DNA of 47,916 nt from Kiritimatiellia bacterium (GCA_017481725.1 JAFUOX010000006.1:1-47916); one strand, 5' to 3'; shown: positions 34,066 to 43,071, numbered from the stretch's first letter. Notes: generated by a model not told the origin, from the letters alone. Numbers and translations are program-made.

Positions 34066-34165
34066 TGTAGGCGGGATGTGATGATAGGGTTCCGTGAAAT
34101 CGCCAAGGCCGTATTTCGGCAATATGATGAATGACCTAACACCATTCCGCTTACTTACTTTTTGA
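34066..34165. other. Inverted-repeat element at the right side of the cassette
   Basis: GTAGGCGGGATG-TG near 34069 pairs (with G-T pairs) with CACCATTCCGCTTAC at 34141-34156. Inside is a GCCG/CGGC hairpin (34109-34121). The segment TCCGTGAAATCGCCAA (34092-34107) resembles TCGTGAAAATCGCCAAA at 28910 on the left side of the cassette. It may be a structured RNA, a leader or element-end sequence. Confidence 0.35.
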
Positions 34166-34174
34166 GGAGATATT

Positions 34175-34891
34175 ATGAATGAAAGTATTTTGCAATCAAA
34201 ACTAGATAAATTGTTTGATGAGTGGGAAGTCGCTGTTGCTGCTTGCCCAGAAATTCCTGCTGAAATTAAAGAATGCTTCGTGCGCGATGGCTTCTATCCA
34301 GGCTACCTAAATCAAAAGTGTAAGGTGTTGTTTGTGGCTCGCGAATCACTTAGTGTCGAAGGTGATTATATAAAAGAGGTTTTTGACGCATATAAAAGTA
34401 AACGTGTTGGTGGCAAAAATATCAATCAGTATCAATTCCATGCGTTAATGATGTATATAGCATATGCACTAAATAATAATTGCTTTGATTGGAATAGCAT
34501 CCCTTGGGCAGAAAAGCTCTGCGAGACATTTGGTACGCCTGGCGGACTAAGCTTTGCTTTTATGAATTTGTCAAAATTCAGTAATTGGTCAGAATCTAAT
34601 TGGCAAAGCAATTGGAATTTAATAAATTCTTCACTAAAGGTTAGTGGTAACGATTCTTTCATCAAACAGGAAATTGAATTGCTAGACCCAGATGTAATTA
34701 TTACTATGAATTTAGATGGTAATTTAAGTTACTTGGGTGAAATGCGTAAGGTCTTGAATACCACCGACATCAATAAATATGCATATAAGGTCAATGGTAA
34801 GGAAATTCCTCTCTACGATATGTGGCATTTTTCTGCCCCAAGTAAGTCGCCAAGAGGAAATTATTTGGAGCCACTTAGTAAATTAGTATAA
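34175..34891 (+). CDS. Possible uracil-DNA-glycosylase-fold protein
   Basis: 238 residues. The order of elements fits the UDG superfamily: CKVLFVARESL early (position of the substrate loop GxxPG), FAFMNLSKFS in the middle, then IKQEIELLDPDVIITMNLDG (the helix and strand before the second loop), and a C-terminal YDMWHFSAPS with His in the place of the HPS loop. The canonical catalytic D/N motif is not clear, so glycosylase activity is uncertain. GAGGAG lies just before the ATG. Codon use is closer to the core genes than to the preceding cassette. It is followed 13 bp later by a small Cys-rich gene. Confidence 0.5.
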   Translation: MNESILQSKLDKLFDEWEVAVAACPEIPAEIKECFVRDGFYPGYLNQKCKVLFVARESLSVEGDYIKEVFDAYKSKRVGGKNINQYQFHALMMYIAYALNNNCFDWNSIPWAEKLCETFGTPGGLSFAFMNLSKFSNWSESNWQSNWNLINSSLKVSGNDSFIKQEIELLDPDVIITMNLDGNLSYLGEMRKVLNTTDINKYAYKVNGKEIPLYDMWHFSAPSKSPRGNYLEPLSKLV

Positions 34892-34904
34892 AAGGAGAAA
34901 AATT

Positions 34905-35105
34905 ATGGCAAAGCAACGTGTTAATTTGACAGATAAGAAGTGCGCTACCTGTCGCTGGTGGCAGGGTGATCGCGAGGTGATATTTTGGTCTCGTAAGCCA
35001 TTTAAAGTGGAGTGCGATGTGCAAGGCATGTGCCCATCCTGTAAGCAAAATAAGACCTATAGCTTTAGCTGCAGAAATTGGGTTCCATGGGAAAAGCTTC
35101 CATAA
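34905..35105 (+). CDS. Small cysteine-rich (zinc-ribbon-like) protein
   Basis: 66 residues with six cysteines: KCATCRWWQGDR near the start, then CDVQGMCPSC and a final CRNW. The spacing suggests two Cys pairs holding one zinc, plus extras. Small proteins with the CxxCxWWxG start are common in anaerobes and have no known function. A very good AAAGGAG ribosome site precedes the ATG, 13 bp after the previous gene. Confidence 0.8.
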   Translation: MAKQRVNLTDKKCATCRWWQGDREVIFWSRKPFKVECDVQGMCPSCKQNKTYSFSCRNWVPWEKLP

Positions 35106-35349
35106 CCCTTAATCATGGTTTTAATTGTCTAATTAAGTTAAAAAATATACAACAATTAAACGTAAATTATGAGATCGTTAGAATATGGGAAAGCTCCAGA
35201 AACTGAGGCTCCAGCTGGATTTTCTGTTGTACTTGAAACAGTAGGTCCGTTTTTCTAGTTTTTGTGTATTAGGTATAATCCTTAATCCCACAGATAGAAA
35301 CCAAATCTAAATTGATTTTCAGGATTAAAAAAATTATACTTATTCGCAT
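35106..35349. other. Intergenic stretch with a 29-codon open frame
   Basis: Apart from the promoter at 35312-35340, it contains a short frame at 35169-35258 (begins MRSLEYGKAPETEAP, ends TVGPFF) with no ribosome site. LEYGKAPE recalls the start of some aldehyde dehydrogenases, so it may be a relic, or chance. Confidence 0.25.
35312..35340 (+). promoter_or_regulatory. Promoter of the D,D-dipeptidase gene, possibly leaderless
   Basis: TTGATT (35312-35317), 17-bp spacer, TATACT (35335-35340). Only 9 bp separate the -10 box from the ATG at 35350, so the message would have almost no leader. No Shine-Dalgarno is present. Confidence 0.65.
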
Positions 35350-35970
35350 ATGAATATAAGAGTATTATATAATTATATCCTTGTTCGTCTAGCTGTTCGT
35401 CATATTCTTCCAGCACATTTTGTTAATTCAAAACCTGTTTCTGAATGTGGCGAAGAGCTTGTTGAGCGTGATGGGTGTCTAGTGCGTCTTGGCGTATTTG
35501 AGCGTCTAAAGCAGGTAAATGAATTTTTGCCTGATGGATATCGTATTGTTGTTGTTGAAGGCTTCCGTGATGAGAGAAAACAAGAGCAATTACGACAAGA
35601 GGCTGAGAAAAAAATAAAGGAAGCCTTCCCTGAAATAACAGAATCTGAATTGGTGACCCGCTTAAATAAGTCGGTTGCTAACCGTAGCGGGCATCTTACA
35701 GGCGGAGCCGTAGATGTGCTTCTTTATAAGGATAATCAGGTGGCTCCATGCGGAAGCAAATATCTTGAGTTTAATAATGAAACGCCTTCATTTGCCCGAC
35801 TAAAGGATAAAACAAGTAGTGCAAATCGAAAAATACTTCATAAAGCAATGAAAAAAGCGGGATTTAGTAATTATCCAGCAGAGTGGTGGCATTTTTCATA
35901 TGGTGATAAAATGTGGGCAGCATATGCAAATAAGCATGCTGCCATCTATGGCGAGGTAAAGAATTCATAA
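35350..35970 (+). CDS. D-alanyl-D-alanine dipeptidase (VanX-like, peptidase M15D)
   Basis: 206 residues, the VanX/DdpX length. Zinc ligands H115 and D122 in SGHLTGGAVDV and H181 in EWWHFSYGD are present, with the catalytic base E178 and the transition-state arginine R73 in EGFRDER. The enzyme cleaves D-Ala-D-Ala or related dipeptides in the cytoplasm or periplasm; no signal peptide is seen. No vanH/vanA or vanRS genes are near, so a cell-wall recycling role is more likely than glycopeptide resistance. It has its own promoter directly upstream. Confidence 0.92.
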   Translation: MNIRVLYNYILVRLAVRHILPAHFVNSKPVSECGEELVERDGCLVRLGVFERLKQVNEFLPDGYRIVVVEGFRDERKQEQLRQEAEKKIKEAFPEITESELVTRLNKSVANRSGHLTGGAVDVLLYKDNQVAPCGSKYLEFNNETPSFARLKDKTSSANRKILHKAMKKAGFSNYPAEWWHFSYGDKMWAAYANKHAAIYGEVKNS

Positions 35971-35989
35971 ATGTACTTCGGTGTTGTTT

Positions 35990-37100
35990 ACCTTTAATTA
36001 CATCAGAAAAGTTTGGCCTAGAAAATTTAATTCAGAGTATCTCCAAAAATGTATTGATTATCAAGAGTAATATTCACGGATGTTATGTTGTTGGATTTTG
36101 TTTCCCGCAGAGGTCGCAGAGCCGCAGAGAATTAAACCACAAAAACTTTTCGTGCCCTTTTGTGCATTTCGTGGTTACAAATAACCCTTAAAACTCTCCG
36201 CGTCTCGTTCCTCCAAGCAACGAAAGTAACTTCTAAATATTGCTTCCGCTTCTGGGAGATTAGGAGAGGGGATTGGGGTTATTGTTCCTTGCACAATTCT
36301 CCCTTGTCCTTCGTACTCCGTGTTAGGCGAAAGCAACGAGTGCAACGATTTAAACGCTCTCGCTGTAGCCTTCGGCGAAACACGGAGATAGGGGAGAACG
36401 GAGACACGGAGGGGTGCTGGGGGTTATTGTTGCTTGCACTTTTCCTTCTTCCCTCCGTGTTAAGCGAAAGCAACGAGTGCGAAAAGGGACGCAGCGACGC
36501 GGAGGACGCAGCGGACGAGATTAGACGCGATAGCAAAAAACAATGGTCTATCGTCTAAAGGTCTAAATATCATTGAGTGGTGGTGCGTTCTGGCGATTGT
36601 TAGAGAAGGCTCAAGGAGGCAAAGGTTTTGCACCTTGAGCCCCATCAACATCGGACGGCAAAGCCACCCTCAATGATGAGGATAACAACTCTGCATACCT
36701 TTTGCATCACGTGCGTTGCCTCCGCATCTTAATAGGCTTCTGGGCGAGGACACTAGAGGATGAGGTTTGCCAAATTGCTTCGAAAGAGTAGCAATAGCCA
36801 AGGCAAAGCTCATTCCGCTAGTGTATTTGTTGCGTCACGGCTCTGCGACCTCTGCGGCCTTTGCGTCTCTGCGTCCCATTGGCGTCATGTGCACACAGAT
36901 TAGTCGCTAGCGCTGTGGCCTTCGGCGAAACGCGGAGCACACGTAGTGTGGTTTTCTAGAGAACGGAGACGCGGAGGGGTGCTGGGGTTATTGTGATAAT
37001 TGCTTGCACAATTCTCCTTTGTCCTCCGTAAAAATCACACTATGTGTGTCCGTGTTAGGCGAAAGCAATGAGTGCGAACTAGGGTTTTCCATAGGTGTGC
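35990..37100. repeat. Repeat island 5 (largest)
   Basis: No gene. In order: the third copy of the 103-bp repeat (36075-36214); a CTCCGTGTTAGGCGAAAGC / TTCGGCGAAACACGGAG block forming a long imperfect inverted repeat (36310-36480); GGGACGCAGCGACGCGGAGG (36486-36522); the CTCAAGG..CCTTGAG hairpin block (36609-36680); palindrome copy 3; GCGACCTCTGCGGCC words (36838-36895); and a second CGGAG inverted repeat (36930-37080) containing CACACGTAGTGTG. Confidence 0.8.
36751..36823 (+). repeat. Palindromic repeat, copy 3 of 3
   Basis: CACTAGAGGATGAG at the left, CTCATTCCGCTAGTG at the right, inner AATTGCTT/AGCAAT pairing. Left flank CCGCATCTTAATAGGCTTCT and right flank GCGTCACGGCTCTGCGACC match copies 1 and 2. 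Confidence 0.8.
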
Positions 37101-37141
37101 GCTGGCAGATAATAAAAAAGGTGGGCTTTTATTGTTGTTTA

Positions 37142-37170
37142 TTGATATAGGTACTAGTTTTTGGTATAAT
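37142..37170 (+). promoter_or_regulatory. dapL promoter
   Basis: TTGATA (37142-37147), 17-bp spacer, TATAAT (37165-37170), about 27 nt before a leader that carries AAGGAA ahead of the ATG at 37204. Nearly perfect consensus. Confidence 0.8.
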
Positions 37171-37203
37171 TTTATACAATAATTTTTTAACGAAGGAATT
37201 TCA

Positions 37204-38424
37204 ATGATTAAAGCAAACCCAAATTTTAGTAAAATTCAAGCTTCTTACTTGTTTTCAGATATTGCTCAACGTGTAAAAAAGTATATGGAGGCAAATCCAG
37301 ATGCTAAGCTAATTCGACTTGGCATTGGAGATGTAACAAAGGCTCTTCCAAAGCCTTGCGTTGATGCTATGGCAAAGGCAACCGCAGAAATGGGCGTTGA
37401 TGCAACCTTCCGTGGATATGGCCCAGACCATGGCTATGCTTTCTTGCGTGAAGCAATTGCTGAGCATGATTTTAAGGCACGTGGTGCAGATATTGATGCA
37501 TCTGAAATTTTTGTTTCTGATGGTGCAAAGTGCGACACAGGTAATTTTCAGGAGCTATTTTCAAATGATATTTGTATTGCTGTACCAGATCCTGTATATC
37601 CAGTTTATGTTGATACTAATGTCATGGCAGGAAGAACAGGAGCCGCTGTGGATGGTCGTTATGAGGGGCTTGTTTATCTAAATAGCACTGAAGAGAATAA
37701 TTTTGTTCCTGCTCTTCCAGAGGAAAAGGTTGATTTAATTTATTTGTGCTTCCCAAATAACCCAACAGGTGCAGTTGCCACACGTGAGCAGCTTCAGGCT
37801 TGGGTTGATTATGCACACGCAAATGATGCCCTAATTTTGTTTGATGCTGCTTATGTTGCATTTATCCGTGATGAGTCTATTCCACACTCAATTTATGAGC
37901 TAGATGGAGCTAAAGAGGTTGCTGTAGAGTTCCGCAGCTACACAAAGACAGCTGGCTTTACAGGTACACGCTGCGGCTATTGCGTTGTGCCAAAGGAGTG
38001 TCGCGTATTTGATGAGAATGGCAACAAGATTATGCTTCAGCCAATGTGGGCTCGCCGTATGAGCACAAAGTTTAATGGCGTGGCATATCCTGTGCAGCGT
38101 GCAGCTGAGGCAGTTTATACTCCTGAGGGCAAGGCTGCAACGAAGGCACTTATCGATGGCTACTTGGAGAATGCAAAGATTATTCGCGAGGCTTTAATTG
38201 AGAAGGGCTATAAGCCAACAGGTGGTGATAATTCTCCATATATCTGGTTCAATACCGGCAAGGATTCATGGGAGTTCTTTGATTATCTATTGAACAATGC
38301 ACAGATTGTTACAACACCAGGTGCAGGCTTTGGTCGTTGCGGTAATGGTTATATCCGTATTAGTGCATTCAATTCAAAGGAAAATGTGCTTGAGGCAGTT
38401 GAGAGACTAAAGAAGGTACTCTAA
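37204..38424 (+). CDS. dapL: LL-diaminopimelate aminotransferase
   Basis: 406 residues. It converts tetrahydrodipicolinate directly to LL-diaminopimelate with glutamate as amino donor, the short route of lysine and peptidoglycan precursor synthesis. [18 protein letters not shown] at the start, the PNNPTGA block (184-190) and PLP lysine K248 in [15 protein letters not shown] are diagnostic. This pathway occurs in Chlamydiae, Verrucomicrobia/Lentisphaerae, some Bacteroidota and others, which fits the suggested lineage. It starts a five-gene plus-strand run (dapL-folD-aminotransferase-zinc ribbon-sanA-like). Confidence 0.97.
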   Translation: MIKANPNFSKIQASYLFSDIAQRVKKYMEANPDAKLIRLGIGDVTKALPKPCVDAMAKATAEMGVDATFRGYGPDHGYAFLREAIAEHDFKARGADIDASEIFVSDGAKCDTGNFQELFSNDICIAVPDPVYPVYVDTNVMAGRTGAAVDGRYEGLVYLNSTEENNFVPALPEEKVDLIYLCFPNNPTGAVATREQLQAWVDYAHANDALILFDAAYVAFIRDESIPHSIYELDGAKEVAVEFRSYTKTAGFTGTRCGYCVVPKECRVFDENGNKIMLQPMWARRMSTKFNGVAYPVQRAAEAVYTPEGKAATKALIDGYLENAKIIREALIEKGYKPTGGDNSPYIWFNTGKDSWEFFDYLLNNAQIVTTPGAGFGRCGNGYIRISAFNSKENVLEAVERLKKVL

Positions 38425-38471
38425 TTTTTGTGTGCTTTGTTGTGATAATAATCACTTGAATATTGTGAAAA

Positions 38472-39347
38472 ATGAATATAGACGGTAAACAAATTTCTGC
38501 AGAGATTCGCAGCGAGGTTGCTGCTGAGGTTGCAAAATTAAAGGCAGCTGGTGTTGAGCCAGGCTTAGCTGTTATTCTAGTAGGAGATAATCCTGCTTCT
38601 GTATCATATGTGACAGCCAAGGAGCGCGCGTGTGTTGAGGTGGGCATTCGCTCATTCCCAATACGCATGGCTGCAGATACTTCAGAGGAAGTGCTTTTAG
38701 CAGAAATAGAGCGTCTAAATCAGGATCCAGCAGTTCACGGTATTCTTGTGCAGCTACCATTGCCTAAACACATTGATGAGTCAGCTGTAATCAGAGCAAT
38801 TTCTCCAGATAAGGATGTCGATGGCTTCCACCCAATTAGCCTTGGTAAAATGGTGCTTGGCGAGGATACATTCCTTCCTTGTACTCCACACGGAATTATT
38901 CAGCTATTGATTCGTAGTGGAGTAGAGACCTCTGGCAAGCATGTGGTAGTGGTTGGTCGTAGTAACATCGTTGGTAAGCCTGTTGCTAATCTTCTAATCC
39001 AGAAGGCTGCAGGAGCAAATGCTACAGTTACAATCTGCCATACAGGCACTAAGGATATGGCAAGCTTTACCCGTCAGGCAGATATTTTGATTGTTGCGGC
39101 GGGCCGCCCAAATACAGTCACAGCAGATATGGTTAAGCCAGGTGTTGTTGTAATCGATGTTGGTGTAAACCGCATTGAGGATGCAACAAAGAAAAATGGC
39201 TTTAGGCTTGTAGGGGATGTTGATTATCCAGCTATTAGTGAAATTGCAGATAAAATTACACCAGTTCCAGGTGGTGTTGGACCAATGACAATTGCAATGC
39301 TTATGGCAAATACAGCAAAGTCAGCAGCAAATACATTGAAGAAATAA
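38472..39347 (+). CDS. folD: Bifunctional methylenetetrahydrofolate dehydrogenase/cyclohydrolase
   Basis: 291 residues. FolD interconverts 5,10-methylene-, methenyl- and 10-formyl-tetrahydrofolate. Catalytic Y46 and K50 in [14 protein letters not shown], the VQLPLPKHI block, the Rossmann motif [14 protein letters not shown] and [14 protein letters not shown] at the end are all present. No clear Shine-Dalgarno; a GTGAT/ATCAC inverted repeat lies 20-30 nt upstream of the start. Confidence 0.97.
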   Translation: MNIDGKQISAEIRSEVAAEVAKLKAAGVEPGLAVILVGDNPASVSYVTAKERACVEVGIRSFPIRMAADTSEEVLLAEIERLNQDPAVHGILVQLPLPKHIDESAVIRAISPDKDVDGFHPISLGKMVLGEDTFLPCTPHGIIQLLIRSGVETSGKHVVVVGRSNIVGKPVANLLIQKAAGANATVTICHTGTKDMASFTRQADILIVAAGRPNTVTADMVKPGVVVIDVGVNRIEDATKKNGFRLVGDVDYPAISEIADKITPVPGGVGPMTIAMLMANTAKSAANTLKK

Positions 39348-39362
39348 TTTAGTGAGGTAAGT

Positions 39363-40667
39363 ATGCGTACAACTATTGCTCATTCAGGAATTAAAAAGCT
39401 TCATTATGAGATTCGTGAAATCGTAGATTTTGGTAATGCTTTGATTAAAGCAGGTCAGCCTATTACATGGGAAAATATTGGTGATCCAGTTGCCGCTGGA
39501 GAGACAGTTACCCCATGGATTCGTGAAATCGTGATGGATTTGATGAAAGAGGATAAGGCATGGGCTTATTGCCCTAGCCGTGGTGTATTGGAAACTCGCG
39601 AATATTTGGCTAATGTTGTTTCCAATAGACCTAATAGCGTAAAAATTACTCCTAATGATATTTTGTTCTTCAATGGTATTGCTGATGCTGTGGATAAGAT
39701 TTATGACTTAATGAAGTCAGAGAATCGTGTGCTAATGCCAGCTCCATCATATCCAACTCATAGCTCTAACGAGGGAAAGCGTGGAGATTATAGCTTCCTA
39801 CAGTTCCGCCTTGATCCAAAGAATAATTGGCTTCCTGATCTTGAGGATATTGAAAATAAGGTAAAATACAACCCTCAGGTTGTTGCTATTGCTATTGTAA
39901 ACCCAGATAATCCAACTGGTGCTGTATATCCTCGCGAAACACTTGAGGCTATTGTGGCTATTGCTCGAAAGTATGGCTTATTTATTATTTGCGACGAAAT
40001 TTATGCACACATCTGCTATAATGGTGCTGAGCCAATTCATATTTCACAGGTGCTAGGTGATGTTCCTGGCTTAGCTTTGCGTGGTATTTCAAAGGATATT
40101 CCTTGGCCTGGTTCACGCTGCGGTTGGATTGAGATGCTTAATGCTGATGCTTCTCCAGAATTCCGCGAATACTGTGATGCACTTATTAAGAGCAAGATGA
40201 TGGAGGTTTGCTCCACCACATTGCCACAGCTTGCAATTCCTCGCATTTATGGTGATCCTCGTTATCTTGGACTTATGAATGATAGAGCAAAGATGTTTGA
40301 GAAGCGCTCAAATCAGGTCTATGATTACTTCAAGAATAATGTTCCAGGAGTTATCGTACATCGCACACAGGGTGCATTCTATTTCTGCGTAACATTTGAG
40401 GATGGCGTATTGAGCGATAAGCAGACACTCCCAATTGCAAATCCAACAGTTCGTGCAATGGTTGAGAATGGAGTGAAGGGTCAGCCTTTAGACAAGCGTT
40501 TTGTTTACTATATGATGGGCTCTGATGGTGTATGCGTAACCCCTCTAACTGGCTTCCACACAGACATCAATGGCTTCCGTTTGACAACGCTTCGCCCAGA
40601 TGATGTTGCCCGTGGGGAAATCCTTGAGCGCATTGGTAGCTGTATTCGTCGCTATACTGGCGTTTAA
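39363..40667 (+). CDS. PLP-dependent class I/II aminotransferase
   Basis: 434 residues, fold type I. The PLP lysine is K244 in GISKDIPWPGSRCGW; NPDNPTGAVYPRE (180-192) and CDEIYAH (210-216) bind cofactor and substrate. The IPWPG variant after the lysine and the extra C-terminal block near 390 set it apart from ordinary aspartate aminotransferases. Its amino acid substrate cannot be read from the sequence. It follows folD by 15 bp with GAGG as ribosome site. Confidence 0.9.
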   Translation: MRTTIAHSGIKKLHYEIREIVDFGNALIKAGQPITWENIGDPVAAGETVTPWIREIVMDLMKEDKAWAYCPSRGVLETREYLANVVSNRPNSVKITPNDILFFNGIADAVDKIYDLMKSENRVLMPAPSYPTHSSNEGKRGDYSFLQFRLDPKNNWLPDLEDIENKVKYNPQVVAIAIVNPDNPTGAVYPRETLEAIVAIARKYGLFIICDEIYAHICYNGAEPIHISQVLGDVPGLALRGISKDIPWPGSRCGWIEMLNADASPEFREYCDALIKSKMMEVCSTTLPQLAIPRIYGDPRYLGLMNDRAKMFEKRSNQVYDYFKNNVPGVIVHRTQGAFYFCVTFEDGVLSDKQTLPIANPTVRAMVENGVKGQPLDKRFVYYMMGSDGVCVTPLTGFHTDINGFRLTTLRPDDVARGEILERIGSCIRRYTGV

Positions 40668-40693
40668 CTCTAAAAAATAGGGAGACTTTTCCA

Positions 40694-41368
40694 ATGAAAG
40701 AGTATTCTTGCCCAGATTGTCGCACAATAATTGCACATGATGATATGAACATCAAAGAAGGTGTTGGTGTTTGCTCTCGTTGCGGAAAAATTTCAAAGCT
40801 CATTGATTTAGTTGAAGAATTTGATTCTGCAGATTATTCACGGCTTTTGTACGAAAAGCCTCCTCGTGGCATAAAGCTTGTACGCGACAAGATGAATCCA
40901 ATGGGTGATGTAACTTTAACATATCACCGTATAAATCCGGCTGTATTATTTCTAATCCCATTTACAGCTATTTGGAGTGGTTTTTCAATGTTTGGTATTT
41001 ATATTGGTCCATTCCTGAAAGATGGTAAAATACCTTTAGAGCAGGCATTGATGGGTATACCATTTGTTATTGGTACAATTATTCTTTTAATATCTGTTTT
41101 CTCAATGTTGTTTGGAAAGAAAATATTAACCCTTTCCAATGGCAAAGGTACTTATGCCTTTAAGGTTTTTGGTATTGGTAGAACAAAGCACTTTGAATTA
41201 AATCGTAGCACACGTATTGAAAATAGTGAAACAAATTATCAGGTAAACCACAACACTCTGCCACAAATCACTATTACTAATGGCAGCAAAAGGGTTAATA
41301 TGTTTGCTGGGTTAAGGTATGATGCGATGGATTATATCATTGCTTTGCTTCGTTCAGTAGCAAGATAA
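40694..41368 (+). CDS. Zinc-ribbon membrane protein
   Basis: 224 residues. An N-terminal four-cysteine ribbon (CPDC at 6-9, CSRC at 27-30) is followed by two membrane segments (about 76-98 and 115-137) and a C-terminal beta-rich soluble domain that resembles a PH-like bacterial domain. GGGAG precedes the ATG. Small CxxC plus two-TM proteins of this kind occur widely without known function. Confidence 0.8.
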   Translation: MKEYSCPDCRTIIAHDDMNIKEGVGVCSRCGKISKLIDLVEEFDSADYSRLLYEKPPRGIKLVRDKMNPMGDVTLTYHRINPAVLFLIPFTAIWSGFSMFGIYIGPFLKDGKIPLEQALMGIPFVIGTIILLISVFSMLFGKKILTLSNGKGTYAFKVFGIGRTKHFELNRSTRIENSETNYQVNHNTLPQITITNGSKRVNMFAGLRYDAMDYIIALLRSVAR

Positions 41369-41398
41369 TAAGCTTTAATTTTAAAGAACAATAGTCAA

Positions 41399-42058
41399 AT
41401 GAAGCTACGTAATATCAATTTTAAGTTGTTTATAAAATTGTCATTCTACGCATTGCTATGTGCAATTTGTGCTTGGCTAGCATCAGCTGCGTTGATTTAC
41501 TTTTCCTCTAATGGAAGAATATTTGACTCTTCCTCAATAAATGAAGCACCAGAGAAACGTGCTGCAGTTGTTTTAGGTTGTAGAAAAATATTGTTTCATG
41601 GGAACGTTAACTTATATTTTCAAAACAGAATTAACGCTGCTGTTGAGCTTTATAACTCAGGTAAGGTTGATTGTTTAATAGTGAGTGGAGATAATCATAC
41701 GGCAGGGTATGATGAGTCCACAGATATGAAGGATTCTCTTGTGGCCGCAGGTGTGCCAGAGGATAGAATTGTTTGTGATTACGCAGGCTTTCGAACACTT
41801 GACTCCGTTGTGCGAGCAAAAAAGGTATTTGGCTTAGACTCATTTTATATTATTTCTCAGGAGGATCATCTTCGTAGAGCAGTATTTACTGCACGCGGCT
41901 TTGGATGTGATGCCTATGGGTATGCTGCAGCAGATGTAAATGTTCGTTATTCTGTTGTAACACGCGTTCGCGAGCAGCTTGCAAAGGTTTCTGCTGTATT
42001 AGATGTAATCATCCGTCGCCAGCCAAAATTTTTAGGTCCTCAAGAGCCATTACCTTAG
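41399..42058 (+). CDS. SanA/YdcF-like DUF218 protein
   Basis: 219 residues. One N-terminal membrane helix (about 10-32) is followed by the DUF218 core: AAVVLGCRK, NRINAAVELYNSGKVDCLIVSGDN and a DHLRRAVFTARG block near 160. E. coli SanA, ElyC and YdcF belong here, and SanA and ElyC affect envelope integrity and vancomycin sensitivity. No ribosome site is evident; it follows the zinc-ribbon gene by 30 bp. Confidence 0.9.
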   Translation: MKLRNINFKLFIKLSFYALLCAICAWLASAALIYFSSNGRIFDSSSINEAPEKRAAVVLGCRKILFHGNVNLYFQNRINAAVELYNSGKVDCLIVSGDNHTAGYDESTDMKDSLVAAGVPEDRIVCDYAGFRTLDSVVRAKKVFGLDSFYIISQEDHLRRAVFTARGFGCDAYGYAAADVNVRYSVVTRVREQLAKVSAVLDVIIRRQPKFLGPQEPLP

Positions 42059-42065
42059 AATCAAA

Positions 42066-42090
42066 TTTTGTCATGAATATGTTGACAAAA
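42066..42090. terminator. Hairpin TTTTGTCA/TGACAAAA
   Basis: Perfect 8-bp stem with a 9-nt loop, 8 bp after the sanA-like stop. T-tracts are weak on both strands. Confidence 0.4.
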
Positions 42091-42246
42091 CAACACAGTG
42101 TGTGTCTTTGCCTTTTGCGGAAGCCCATGACTGCACCTCATCAAATCCTTTGTTCTCATTGATGTAGAGTAAGCTTAATGCTTGTGTGTAAATACCAATG
42201 CCCACAAGATATTGTGCAAAAATAATAAATATTGATTTTGTAGTGG
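42071..42246 (-). pseudogene. Possible gene remnant in the gap before the methyltransferase
   Basis: On the minus strand a frame of about 58 codons without ATG ends at TGA (42071-42073 is its last sense codon region). It reads FAQYLVGIGIYTQALSLLY, INENKGFDEVQSW and so on, a protein-like mix of a hydrophobic helix and a soluble tail. It overlaps the promoter of the neighbouring plus-strand gene. A decayed gene end or chance; family unknown. Confidence 0.22.
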
Positions 42247-42261
42247 ATTATAAGGTATAAT
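42232..42261 (+). promoter_or_regulatory. Promoter of the methyltransferase gene, probably leaderless
   Basis: TTGATT (42232-42237), 18-bp spacer, TATAAT (42256-42261). The ATG at 42268 begins 6 bp after the -10 box, where transcription would start. Confidence 0.7.
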
Positions 42262-42267
42262 TTTGGC

Positions 42268-43041
42268 ATGAATGAAGAAATTAAAAACGGAATAGATTTA
42301 GAAAACGATACATATTCTCCGTTTCCTGAGACAGCCGATATAGAAACATCAAATGATGATTATGCCACACGCTTTAAAGGAGCAACTGGCGCATGGATGT
42401 TAAAGGTTCAGGAAAAGGGAGTTTTAAAGCTTTTAAAGTCGGTCGCAAAGCCAGGAGCAACAATACTTGATGTAGGTGGTGGGCATGGTCAGCTAGCATA
42501 TCCACTTGCAGAGGCTGGGTATAAGGTGCATGTGATTGGTAGTGCACGCAGCTGCTTACATCGTATCAAGCCGCTTGTTGATGAAGGGAAGTGTGGCTTT
42601 GAGGTTGGCAATGTGATTGAGCTTCCATATCCAGACAAGAGCTTTGATGTTGTTGTTGCTGTTCGTATGCTAACACATTGTGATGCATGGCCACAACTTA
42701 TCAAGGAAATGTGCCGTGTTTCTCGTGGTGTTGTGATTACAGATTACCCAACCTCACAGAGCCTTAATGCAATAGCTCCAGCGCTTTTCAATGCGAAGAA
42801 AAAGTACGAGAAGAATACTCGTACATGGACACTTTTCAAGCATAAGCAGGTAAAGGAAGGCTTTGCTGCAGCTGGTTTTGTGCAAACTGGTAAGTTTGGA
42901 CAGTTTTTCCTCCCAATGGTTGTTCATCGTGCTTTAAAGTGCAAGGCTGTTTCAGCTTTCCTTGAGGCATGTTGTCGTATTGTTGGTTTCACGGCAATGT
43001 GGGGAACACCAGTTATCATACGAATGGAAGAAAAGAAATAA
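42268..43041 (+). CDS. Class I SAM-dependent methyltransferase
   Basis: 257 residues. Motif I TILDVGGGHGQLAYPLAEAG lies near 70-88, with the later VVVAVRMLTHC strand (motif post-I/II) and the motif GVVITDYP. The target is not evident. The next gene, an SDR epimerase, follows after 30 bp on the same strand, so both may modify the same lipid, sugar or polyketide-like substrate. The ATG directly follows a -10 box and no ribosome site exists, so translation probably starts on a leaderless message. Confidence 0.88.
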   Translation: MNEEIKNGIDLENDTYSPFPETADIETSNDDYATRFKGATGAWMLKVQEKGVLKLLKSVAKPGATILDVGGGHGQLAYPLAEAGYKVHVIGSARSCLHRIKPLVDEGKCGFEVGNVIELPYPDKSFDVVVAVRMLTHCDAWPQLIKEMCRVSRGVVITDYPTSQSLNAIAPALFNAKKKYEKNTRTWTLFKHKQVKEGFAAAGFVQTGKFGQFFLPMVVHRALKCKAVSAFLEACCRIVGFTAMWGTPVIIRMEEKK

Positions 43042-43071
43042 TTTTGATTTAATTTAAGGAGAAAGAATATA

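Noticed and set aside
34066..34165. Integron attC site
   Set aside because: An ACCTAAC motif is present, but no matching GTTRRRY end lies at the expected position and no integrase is in the window.
35350..35970. Vancomycin-resistance vanX in a resistance cluster
   Set aside because: The catalytic residues fit the family, but no vanH, van ligase or two-component genes are near; a recycling dipeptidase is more likely.
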